DNA from: Firmicutes bacterium UBA5496 | Lineage (GTDB): Bacteria > Bacillota > Proteinivoracia > UBA4975 | Assembly (NCBI GenBank): GCA_002427015.1 | Contig: DIPE01000026.1 | Coordinates: forward strand, 1-20,052 | Reading direction: 5' to 3' | Length of the DNA: 20,052 nucleotides | In this document: piece after piece, positions 1-6,518 of the stretch | How the letters are laid out: each line of letters starts with the position of its first letter | Position numbering within the stretch: position 1 is the stretch's first letter | Notes under the pieces: generated by a model | What the model was told of the DNA's origin: nothing | The model's input: only the letters and a program-made list of their open reading frames with translations | Database searches by the model: none | Translations under genes and position numbers: made by a program

Positions 1-14
1 TGTTTCGCCCACCA
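1..14 (+). tRNA. Probable 3' end of a tRNA gene (partial, isotype unknown)
   Basis: The first 14 bases read like the end of a tRNA: a 7-base 3' acceptor strand TTCGCCC (4-10), discriminator A (11) and an encoded CCA (12-14). The 5' part lies outside the window, so the isotype and the cloverleaf cannot be checked. In Bacillus subtilis tRNA genes lie just upstream of spoIIE, which fits. A chance match is possible because only 14 bases are visible. Confidence 0.45.
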
Positions 15-24
15 TGTGTTTTTT

Positions 25-46
25 AAAGCCCTTGCGGGCTTTTTTT
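25..46 (+). terminator. Rho-independent terminator upstream of spoIIE
   Basis: A short hairpin has AAAGCCC (25-31) and GGGCTTT (36-42) as arms and TTGC as the loop. The 3' arm runs into an unbroken T tract (40-46). It sits 10 bases after the putative tRNA end, so it most likely ends that transcript and insulates spoIIE. Confidence 0.75.
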
Positions 47-53
47 GTGTTCT

Positions 54-60
54 TGTCGAA
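54..60 (+). promoter_or_regulatory. Candidate Spo0A box upstream of spoIIE
   Basis: TGTCGAA at 54-60 is an exact match to the core Spo0A box. It lies about 80 bases upstream of the start point predicted from the -10 element at 124-129. spoIIE is a known direct Spo0A~P target in Bacillus, which makes this position meaningful, but a 7-base match alone could occur by chance. I saw no second strong box; the region 95-105 holds only a weak reverse-strand resemblance. Confidence 0.5.
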
Positions 61-123
61 TCTTTGGGAAAAAGCTTGCGCTTTGCCTGCAAAAACTAAC
101 AAAATTTACCCCTTGCCCTGAGA

Positions 124-129
124 TATAAT
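124..129 (+). promoter_or_regulatory. -10 element of the spoIIE promoter
   Basis: TATAAT at 124-129 is a perfect sigma-A -10 box. No good -35 box is present at 16-18 bases upstream (AAAATT at the 17-base position), and the 21-base position is also poor (TAACAA). This fits an activator-dependent promoter such as the Spo0A-driven spoIIE promoter of Bacillus. Transcription would start near 136, giving a leader of about 25 bases before the TTG start at 161. Confidence 0.6.
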
Positions 130-160
130 GGCTCTACCATTTTTTTCGGGAGGGGTCAGT

Positions 161-2491
161 TTGCTAAATAAACAGAGCATTCCACTCACCGGGTTCCGCT
201 CTTTTGCCGGCATTGTGCTGGACAAGCTGTTCCGCAAGCGCATATTTGCCACTTCGATTTTTGCGGCATTACTTGCCAGGGTAGTAATTGGAGAGGGCCT
301 GAGGCCATTTGCCATTCCCTTTTTTACAGCTGTGGTACCCATCCATCCGGTTTGGATTAGCCTGAGTACGGTTCTTGGGTATCTTTCAGCTGGCAAAGGG
401 GGGATACTCTGGCTGCTGGTTCCTTTGGTGCCAATTTTCCTGATTAGGGTCAGGGCTCCCACCCTTAGTTCAGGGGCGATGGCGCTTTTGGCCTTAGGGG
501 GCCAGATTGCCTACCGGATTCCGACACTGGCAGGACCGATGATAGGCTATGATTGGATGTTGCTGCTCATGGAAATGAGCCTGGCTGCCACAGGGGCGCT
601 GATATTTAACCAGGCGGGGATGGCCCTGCGGCAGGAAATTCCCACTGCGGATGAAGGCTTAGAGCGCTCTCTCGCTCTGGCCGTTACAGCAGTGGTGGCG
701 TTAACCAGCATTGCTGGGATTAAACTTGGTCCCTTTAACCTCTTGGCGATTGTCGCCGGCTGGCTTATCCTGACCGCAGCGTCAGCAGGAGGCAGTGGAG
801 CAGGCGCCTGCACAGGTATAGTGGCAGGAGTCCTGGCCGGTTATGGCCATGTCTATCCCGCTGTCGTTGTGGCCACCCTAGGGGTGGCAGGTCTGCTGGC
901 CGGGATTTTCAGCCAATGGGGGCGATGGGGAGTTATTGCCGGCTTTGCCGTTGGCATTCTTGCCATGCTGGTTTACGGAGGGTATCCTTCCGTTGCCTTA
1001 GGATTTGCCGACTTGACAGGGGCGGGATTGCTGTTTTTGCTTACTCCCGCTAGGATCAGAGAAAAAGCCAGGCGTCTTCTTGTCAATCAAAATGGTGAGT
1101 GGGCTTGGGAATATCAGCAGCGATTGCGCCGAACAATGATTTTAAAATTGCAGAAGCTTGCCTTGATTTTTTCCCGTCTTGCCAATTCTTTTCGCAACAG
1201 CAGCGGAGTTGAGGGTATGGCAGGCAACCATCTGCAAATGTCTCGTATGTTTGATCATCTGTCCTGCGCGGTGTGCACCGGTTGCATCAATTACAAGCGC
1301 TGTTGGGAAAGGGAGCTTTACAGCACCTACAGCCAGCTCATGGATTATCTGACTTCTCCGGGGGAAGCTGGCTCCGGTTTTGATGGATTGCTGTCCAGAC
1401 GCTGTCATAATATCGAGCAGCTGCTGAGTCAGGCTGAAAGTCTCTATCGGCAGTACGCCAGCGAGCGGCGCTGGGCGGCAAAAGTAAATGAATGCAAAGA
1501 TGTTGTTTCGGAACAGCTGCGGGGGGTATCTGAGGTGCTTGCAGGGCTGTCGAAACAAATCCGGCTGGATGTCAATTGCAGACAGGACTTGGAGGGAGAG
1601 CTGGCCCAGCGCCTGACAAATTGGGGGGTAGAGGTCTTGGACCTTTCGGTAGTTGGAACGGAGCGAAATTTGCCGCAGGTTAGTATGCAGGCAAAGGTTC
1701 CTGCCGGGGAGAACCCCTTGGGCGCCATCCAGGCTATGGTGTCTGATGTTTTGGGGCAACCTCTGCAACTGGTGGAAAATGTGCCGGCTCGGGATGCGAA
1801 TAAACTGACTTTTGCCGTTCCCGTCAAATTTCATTTGGAGTTGGGAGTGGCCCAGTCAGCCAAAGATGATGTCAGCGGCGATTGCTTCAATCATCTGCAG
1901 ACAGCTTCGGGCAAACATGCGTACTTGCTTAGCGATGGAATGGGCAAAGGCAACAAGGCAAGGGCAGAAAGCGACCAGGCTCTGTGTCTGGCCAGAGACA
2001 TGTTGGAGGCAGGCTTTTCTGCGGAAACAGCCATCAAAGCTATCAATTCCCTTTTGGTATTGCGGGGCAATGAACGCTTTGCCACTTTGGACCTGGCAGT
2101 TATTGATGTAACCAAGGGGCAAATAGATCTTTACAAAACAGGCGCCGCGCCAAGTTTTCTTAAGAGCGGCGGCCAGGTGGAACAGATATCTGGGGCAGGA
2201 CTGCCTATAGGCATTGTCCCCGGCATTGAACCCCGTCAGGCAGTTCGCGGCATCCGCCAGGGCGATTACTTGGTCATGGTTTCCGACGGCATGGTTGATG
2301 GCCAGGACAGGGATGAAGACTGGGTGGCCAGCCAGCTAAAGCTCATGGGCAATATAGCTGCGCCTGCCATGGCAAAACAGCTGCTTAACCGTGCCGACAG
2401 AGCAGGGACTAAATTTTCCGACGATGCCACGGTAATTGTCGTCCGGATGCGAGAGGCAAAGAAGAATGAATATTGGAGCCAAGCAGTATAG
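161..2491 (+). CDS. spoIIE: Stage II sporulation protein E, PP2C-type serine phosphatase
   Basis: SpoIIE dephosphorylates the anti-anti-sigma factor SpoIIAA in the forespore, which leads to sigma-F activation, and it associates with FtsZ at the polar septum. The protein is 776 residues from the TTG at 161, slightly shorter than the Bacillus protein. Residues about 28-295 are strongly hydrophobic (multi-span membrane region). A central region follows with a cysteine cluster C369, C372, C375, C381 in the pattern CxxCxxCxxxxxCW. The C-terminal PP2C domain (about 565-770) shows VSGDCF with D574, LSDGMGKG with D592, SDGMVDG with D709 and SDDATV with D754/D755, the expected metal-binding aspartates. 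I chose TTG 161 because GGGAGGGG (148-155) lies 5 bases upstream; the in-frame ATG at 128 overlaps the -10 box and cannot be in the mRNA from that promoter. The gene is monocistronic, with a terminator just after it. Confidence 0.95.
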   Translation: MLNKQSIPLTGFRSFAGIVLDKLFRKRIFATSIFAALLARVVIGEGLRPFAIPFFTAVVPIHPVWISLSTVLGYLSAGKGGILWLLVPLVPIFLIRVRAPTLSSGAMALLALGGQIAYRIPTLAGPMIGYDWMLLLMEMSLAATGALIFNQAGMALRQEIPTADEGLERSLALAVTAVVALTSIAGIKLGPFNLLAIVAGWLILTAASAGGSGAGACTGIVAGVLAGYGHVYPAVVVATLGVAGLLAGIFSQWGRWGVIAGFAVGILAMLVYGGYPSVALGFADLTGAGLLFLLTPARIREKARRLLVNQNGEWAWEYQQRLRRTMILKLQKLALIFSRLANSFRNSSGVEGMAGNHLQMSRMFDHLSCAVCTGCINYKRCWERELYSTYSQLMDYLTSPGEAGSGFDGLLSRRCHNIEQLLSQAESLYRQYASERRWAAKVNECKDVVSEQLRGVSEVLAGLSKQIRLDVNCRQDLEGELAQRLTNWGVEVLDLSVVGTERNLPQVSMQAKVPAGENPLGAIQAMVSDVLGQPLQLVENVPARDANKLTFAVPVKFHLELGVAQSAKDDVSGDCFNHLQTASGKHAYLLSDGMGKGNKARAESDQALCLARDMLEAGFSAETAIKAINSLLVLRGNERFATLDLAVIDVTKGQIDLYKTGAAPSFLKSGGQVEQISGAGLPIGIVPGIEPRQAVRGIRQGDYLVMVSDGMVDGQDRDEDWVASQLKLMGNIAAPAMAKQLLNRADRAGTKFSDDATVIVVRMREAKKNEYWSQAV

Positions 2492-2497
2492 CGCCCC

Positions 2498-2530
2498 ATA
2501 CCCCGCTCCTGCAGCGGGGTATGTTTTTTT
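2498..2530 (+). terminator. Rho-independent terminator of spoIIE
   Basis: A perfect 10-bp inverted repeat, ATACCCCGCT (2498-2507) and AGCGGGGTAT (2513-2522), closes a 5-base loop and is followed by G and seven Ts (2524-2530). It begins 6 bases after the spoIIE stop codon. Confidence 0.93.
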
Positions 2531-2572
2531 AAACCTGAAGGAAGGATATTTGCTGTCTTTGGAGAAAGACTT

Positions 2573-2601
2573 TAGTCAATCCCTTTTTTGCTTTGTACTA
2601 T
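2573..2601 (+). promoter_or_regulatory. Weak candidate promoter for tilS-hpt
   Basis: TAGTCA (2573-2578) and TACTAT (2596-2601), separated by 17 bases, each match four of six sigma-A consensus bases. A promoter is expected here because a strong terminator lies just upstream, and the predicted start near 2608 would give a very short leader to the ATG at 2623. The boxes are poor, so this is a placement by context. Confidence 0.35.
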
Positions 2602-2622
2602 TCTCCTTAGGTGGTATTATAT

Positions 2623-3981
2623 ATGACAGATATGATTTTGCGCTTATGCCGACAGTCACTGGAGCCGGGGGACCGGATTGTAGCGGCGGTCTCCGGCGGC
2701 GCCGACTCTATGTGCCTTGCCCATGCCATGCACCGGGTGGCTGCCGCCTGCGGGGCAAAACTCTTTGTCGCCCATGTCAATCATCAGCTGCGGGGTGAGG
2801 AGGCAGAGTCCGATGCCAGGTTTGTCTGTGCCTGGGCCAGGAAACAGGGCTTGCCCAGACTCATTTCCAGGGTCAATGTCTGCCGGGAAGGCGGCCAATC
2901 CGAGGAAAACATCGCCCGTCAGCAGCGCTACCAAGCGCTGATCAAGGCTTGTGAGCATTTTAGGGCTAACATACTGGTCACAGCTCATCATGCCGATGAT
3001 CAGGTTGAAACCTTTTTATTAAATCTCCTCAGGGGAAGCGGGGGCAGAGGATTGCAGGGAATTCCCCCGGCAAGGCCGCTGACCGATGAAATCAGCTTAA
3101 TCCGGCCGCTGTTGACTGTGACCAGGGCGGAGATTGAAGCTTACTGCCTTGAGAACCAAGTGCGCTGGCGGACTGATGCCACTAACGACAGTCTTTCTTA
3201 TCAGCGCAACCGCATTCGCCTTCAGCTCCTTCCCCAGCTCCGGGCGCTTAACCCGGGCATTGACGGGATTTTGCTCAATACAATTGAAATCTTGCGGGGG
3301 GATCAGGTATTATTAGACGGCATCACGCGGGAGGCTTTGGAAAAACTTACAATCCCCAGCCCCTTGCCCTTTGCTCCTCAGGCCCTTTCCATTCAAGGCT
3401 TGGGCCAGCTGGACCCTGCCTTGCAAAACCGCGTTATCCTGGAGTTGCTGCCTGAATATGCAGGGGTCAAGCATATCAACGCAGTTCTTGCTTTGCTGGA
3501 AGGGCAGACGGGAGCTTCTGTGGACTTGCCGGGAGGGGGGCGGGCTTATCGTCTCCACGATAGCATCGCCATTGGTGAGAGTCCCCCTGGGGGAAAAATC
3601 CCCGAAACCCAAGTGCCAATTCCCGGCACCAAAGCCGTCGGCAACCTGGTCATAACCGCGGCTGCGGATGAACTCCCCGGCAGTCATCAATTCTGGTTGC
3701 CAGGAGAGAGAAGGGATTTCCTTGTTGGCTCCAGAAGGCCGGGAGATTATTTTTATCCCCCGGGCGGGGGGAAAAAGCTCAAGGACTACATGATTGACCG
3801 CAAGATTCCGCGCTGGCTCAGGGATCAGTATCCTGTGTTTCGCAGCGCTGGCGAGATTTTCTGGGTTGCAGGCCTTGCCCGGGATCAGCGGTTTTCTCAG
3901 CCAGGATCCGGGAAAAAGCCGGTTTATATTAAGCTAATTACAACAGGAGGCAAATCAAATGAACAAATTAGTGGCAGATAA
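2623..3981 (+). CDS. tilS: tRNA(Ile)-lysidine synthase
   Basis: TilS uses ATP and lysine to convert the wobble cytidine of the CAU anticodon of an isoleucine tRNA to lysidine, which changes both charging and decoding to AUA. The 452-residue protein has the N-type ATP pyrophosphatase PP-loop SGGADS at residues 24-29, followed by HVNHQLRG, HHADDQVETFLLNLLRG with GLQGIP, and TDATN/RNRIR, all typical of TilS. A C-terminal TilS domain is visible around residues 370-400 (RRPGDYFYPPGG, KKLKDYMIDRKIPR). The start is ATG 2623, 8 bases after AGGTGG (2609-2614); the in-frame GTG at 2611 lies inside that site. The 3' end overlaps hpt by 23 bases. The tilS-hpt-ftsH order is the usual Firmicute order. The yabS/yabT genes that separate spoIIE and tilS in Bacillus are absent. 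Confidence 0.95.
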   Translation: MTDMILRLCRQSLEPGDRIVAAVSGGADSMCLAHAMHRVAAACGAKLFVAHVNHQLRGEEAESDARFVCAWARKQGLPRLISRVNVCREGGQSEENIARQQRYQALIKACEHFRANILVTAHHADDQVETFLLNLLRGSGGRGLQGIPPARPLTDEISLIRPLLTVTRAEIEAYCLENQVRWRTDATNDSLSYQRNRIRLQLLPQLRALNPGIDGILLNTIEILRGDQVLLDGITREALEKLTIPSPLPFAPQALSIQGLGQLDPALQNRVILELLPEYAGVKHINAVLALLEGQTGASVDLPGGGRAYRLHDSIAIGESPPGGKIPETQVPIPGTKAVGNLVITAAADELPGSHQFWLPGERRDFLVGSRRPGDYFYPPGGGKKLKDYMIDRKIPRWLRDQYPVFRSAGEIFWVAGLARDQRFSQPGSGKKPVYIKLITTGGKSNEQISGR

Positions 3982-4507
3982 TCTTGACGAGGTTTTGTTG
4001 AGCAAAGACGAAATTGATGAAAAGGTCAAAGAGCTGGGCAAAATGCTAGCGGAAGAATATGCCGGCAAGCGGCCCCTGCTCATCTGTGTGCTCAAAGGCG
4101 CTCTCATCTTTGTGGCTGATTTGGCCCGGGCAATGGATATTCCCCTGGAAGTAGATTTTATGGCTGTATCCAGTTATGGGGTCACCACTAAATCATCGGG
4201 GGTTGTGCGCATTCTCAAGGACCTGGAAACCAGCATTGAGGGCAGGCATGTGTTAATCGTCGAAGACATAATTGATACCGGCCTCACCCTCAAATACTTG
4301 ATTGAAAACCTCAAATCACGGAAACCGGCATCAATCAAAATTTGCACCCTTCTGGATAAGCCTTCCCGCCGCAGGGTGCAGCTGCAGCCGGATTTCTGCG
4401 GGTTTGAAATCCCCGATAAATTTGTCATTGGCTATGGCCTTGACTTCGCCGAAATTTATCGCAACCTGCCCTTTATCGGAGTCCTCAAACCTGAAGCTTA
4501 TCAATAA
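3959..4507 (+). CDS. hpt: Hypoxanthine-guanine phosphoribosyltransferase
   Basis: This cytosolic purine-salvage enzyme joins hypoxanthine or guanine to PRPP to give IMP or GMP. The 182-residue length is normal for bacterial type I phosphoribosyltransferases. The PRPP-binding signature VEDIIDTGLT is at residues 101-110 with the two adjacent acidic residues. The N-terminal VLKGAL loop and the C-terminal purine-side segment DKFVIGYGLD (from about residue 151) are also present. ATG 3959 follows AGGAGG (3945-3950) by 8 bases. The start lies inside the tilS coding region, which suggests translational coupling. In Bacillus HprT and TilS have been reported to act together on ftsH expression; that is family knowledge, not visible here. 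Confidence 0.94.
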   Translation: MNKLVADNLDEVLLSKDEIDEKVKELGKMLAEEYAGKRPLLICVLKGALIFVADLARAMDIPLEVDFMAVSSYGVTTKSSGVVRILKDLETSIEGRHVLIVEDIIDTGLTLKYLIENLKSRKPASIKICTLLDKPSRRRVQLQPDFCGFEIPDKFVIGYGLDFAEIYRNLPFIGVLKPEAYQ

Positions 4508-4516
4508 TTGCCCAGG

Positions 4517-4545
4517 TTGTTTGCGGTGTTTTGCTGTGATACAAT
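4517..4545 (+). promoter_or_regulatory. Sigma-A-type promoter for ftsH
   Basis: TTGTTT (4517-4522) and TACAAT (4540-4545) are separated by 17 bases, with an extended -10 TG at 4537-4538. The site lies in the 61-base gap between hpt and ftsH. Predicted transcription starts near 4552, just before the ribosome binding site GGGAGGAGG. ftsH could therefore be transcribed apart from tilS-hpt, though no terminator separates them. Confidence 0.6.
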
Positions 4546-4568
4546 AGACAGACTTTGGGAGGAGGCAG

Positions 4569-6389
4569 ATGCCCTTGAATAATTACCGTAAAATCGTTAT
4601 CTTTATTTTTATCATTCTAATTGCCGTAGCAGTTATCAAAGGTGGCTGGGGGGGCATTCCCGCTCAAGAGAAAAGGGACTTGACATATGATGAATTCGTC
4701 AAACTGATGGAATCCAAGCAAATTGCCTCGGCCAAAATCAGCAATTATATAGTCAAGGGCAAGCTCACGGATAATACGCCTTTTACTGCTGTAGTCCTTG
4801 ATCCCGCAGCTGCAGCTGATCGTCTGGCAGATTTGGGCATCACGGTTGTAACCGAAAACCCCAATCAAGGCGGCTTTTGGCTTTCGCTGCTCAGCTGGGC
4901 TCCAATGCTCCTGCTTATTGTGATTTTCTTTATCTTTATGCAACAAGCTCAGGGCGGCGGCAGCCGGGTGATGAATTTTGGCAAAAGCCGGGCAAAACTG
5001 CATCAGGAAACCCGGCAAAAAGTCACCTTTAATGATGTGGCCGGCATTGACGAAGCCAAGGAAGAACTGGAGGAAATTGTTGAATTCCTCCGTTCCCCCC
5101 GCAAGTTTATGCAGCTGGGGGCCCGTATACCCAAAGGGGTGTTGCTCTATGGCGCGCCGGGGACAGGCAAAACTCTGCTGGCCCGGGCAATTGCCGGTGA
5201 GGCCGAGGTTCCTTTTTTCAGCATAAGCGGTTCGGACTTTGTGGAGATGTTTGTTGGTGTCGGCGCTTCCCGAGTGAGGGATCTCTTTGAACAGGCAAAA
5301 AGGCACTCTCCCTGCATTATTTTTATTGATGAAATTGATGCTGTAGGACGGCAGCGGGGAGCAGGCCTGGGGGGCGGTCATGATGAGCGGGAGCAAACTC
5401 TCAACCAGCTTTTAGTTGAGATGGATGGCTTCGGGCCCCATGAGGGCATAATCATTATTGCCGCTACCAACCGCCCGGATATTCTTGATCCGGCGCTGCT
5501 GCGGCCGGGACGCTTTGACCGCCAAATCACCGTGGATCTGCCGGATGTTAAGGGCCGGGAAGAAATCCTCAAGGTGCATGCCCGCACCCGTCCCCTGGAC
5601 GCCAATGTAGAACTGAACATCCTTGCCCGCCGCACTCCTGGATTTACCGGCGCGGATTTGGAAAACCTAATTAACGAGGCCGCCCTGCTGGCAGCCCGCA
5701 AAGATCTCAAGGTAATCACCATGAATGAACTGGAAGACGCTGTTGACAGGGTCATCGCCGGACCCGAGAAAAAGTCCAGACTGCGTTCTGAAGCCGAGGA
5801 CAGATTAGTGGCCTATCATGAATCCGGGCATGCCCTGGTTTCCCATCTGTTGGAAAAGACCGATCCCGTCCACAAGGTCACTGTCATCCCTCGAGGCCGT
5901 GCTGGCGGTTATACCCTGGCATTGCCCACAGAGGATCGCTACTTTGCAACCAAGAGCGAGCTCTTAGATAAGATTTGCTTTGCCTTGGGGGGCCGGGTGG
6001 CGGAAAAGCTTGTTCTTAACGAAATAAGCACCGGCGCCCAAAACGACTTGGAACGGGTCACAGCTCTGTCCAGACAGATGATTATGGAATTTGGCATGAG
6101 CGAGGAACTGGGACCCCTGACTTTCGGGCGCAAACAGCATCAGGTTTTTCTGGGCCGCGACCTGGGCCGGGAACGGGATTTCAGCGAAGAAATCGCTTCG
6201 GCCATCGACCGCGAGTCCAGACGCCTGGTAGACGATTGTTTCCGCCGCACGGAGAAACTGCTTTCGGAGAATATCGATAAACTGCATGCAGTTGCTCAGG
6301 CGGTGCTGGAAAAAGAAACACTGGATGCAGATGAGTTTGTCCGCATAGTAGGCGTTGGCAAAGGCGGCAAACCCCTGAATCAAGTTTGA
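4569..6389 (+). CDS. ftsH: ATP-dependent zinc metalloprotease FtsH
   Basis: FtsH is a membrane-anchored hexameric AAA+ protease that removes misassembled membrane proteins and selected cytosolic regulators. The protein has 606 residues. Two membrane segments lie at about 8-26 and 103-125, flanking a small extracytoplasmic domain. The AAA module has a Walker A variant GAPGTGKT (195-202; the more usual form is GPPGTGKT), the pore loop FVGVG (228-232), Walker B IIFIDEID (250-257) and the arginine-finger stretch RPGRFDR (312-318). The M41 peptidase domain carries HESGH (417-421) and the likely third zinc ligand D493 in GAQNDLE. The start follows GGGAGGAGG closely. The stop codon TGA (6387-6389) lies inside the -35 box of the next promoter. 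It is slightly shorter than many FtsH proteins because the C-terminal tail is short. Confidence 0.97.
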   Translation: MPLNNYRKIVIFIFIILIAVAVIKGGWGGIPAQEKRDLTYDEFVKLMESKQIASAKISNYIVKGKLTDNTPFTAVVLDPAAAADRLADLGITVVTENPNQGGFWLSLLSWAPMLLLIVIFFIFMQQAQGGGSRVMNFGKSRAKLHQETRQKVTFNDVAGIDEAKEELEEIVEFLRSPRKFMQLGARIPKGVLLYGAPGTGKTLLARAIAGEAEVPFFSISGSDFVEMFVGVGASRVRDLFEQAKRHSPCIIFIDEIDAVGRQRGAGLGGGHDEREQTLNQLLVEMDGFGPHEGIIIIAATNRPDILDPALLRPGRFDRQITVDLPDVKGREEILKVHARTRPLDANVELNILARRTPGFTGADLENLINEAALLAARKDLKVITMNELEDAVDRVIAGPEKKSRLRSEAEDRLVAYHESGHALVSHLLEKTDPVHKVTVIPRGRAGGYTLALPTEDRYFATKSELLDKICFALGGRVAEKLVLNEISTGAQNDLERVTALSRQMIMEFGMSEELGPLTFGRKQHQVFLGRDLGRERDFSEEIASAIDRESRRLVDDCFRRTEKLLSENIDKLHAVAQAVLEKETLDADEFVRIVGVGKGGKPLNQV

Positions 6390-6415
6390 CAAGGGGTCTG
6401 GAACTTAAGTATAAT
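6386..6415 (+). promoter_or_regulatory. Near-consensus promoter of the hut operon
   Basis: A perfect TTGACA (6386-6391) and a perfect TATAAT (6410-6415) are separated by 18 bases. The -35 hexamer overlaps the ftsH TGA stop codon. Transcription should start near 6422, leaving about 97 bases of leader before the hutH ATG. Such a strong basal promoter for a catabolic operon suggests control after initiation or by a repressor rather than by an activator. Confidence 0.85.
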
Positions 6416-6441
6416 AGACTGGTAGTAATACTCCTACTGAA

Positions 6442-6480
6442 AGGGGGGTTGGTATTGTGTCAGGCACAACCAACCCCCTT
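6442..6480 (+). promoter_or_regulatory. Stable stem-loop in the hut leader, possible attenuator
   Basis: GGGGGTTGG (6444-6452) pairs with CCAACCCCC (6470-6478). After a TA bulge (6453-6454), TTGTG (6455-6459) pairs with CACAA (6465-6469) around the loop TCAGG. This gives 14 Watson-Crick pairs in all. The sequence after it (TTACTTTATTTG) is T-rich but interrupted, so it is a mediocre terminator. The 3' strand CCCCCTT (6474-6480) is also complementary to AAGGGGG (6504-6510), the hutH Shine-Dalgarno sequence, so two exclusive folds are possible. The regulator and ligand are unknown. Confidence 0.55.
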
Positions 6481-6518
6481 ACTTTATTTGCTTGACTGTG
6501 CTAAAGGGGGAAAGAAGA

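Noticed and set aside
4617..5396. Long open frames antisense to ftsH, spoIIE (1142-1834), hutI (10752-11336) and dusB (18445-19194).
   Set aside because: They lie opposite well-supported conserved genes, have no ribosome binding sites or recognisable motifs, and are expected by chance in GC-rich coding DNA.
6415..6440. HutP-type binding triplets (two TAGs at 6415-6417 and 6423-6425) in the hut leader.
   Set aside because: The first lies at the -10 box upstream of the predicted start, only two are present, and the regular spacing and base-rich repeats of the Bacillus HutP site are missing.
6492..6518. TTG at 6492 as hutH start, or TTGACT at 6492-6497 as a second -35 box.
   Set aside because: There is no ribosome binding site before 6492 and no -10 box at a suitable distance. 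ATG 6519 has a GGGGG Shine-Dalgarno sequence and matches the family N-terminus.
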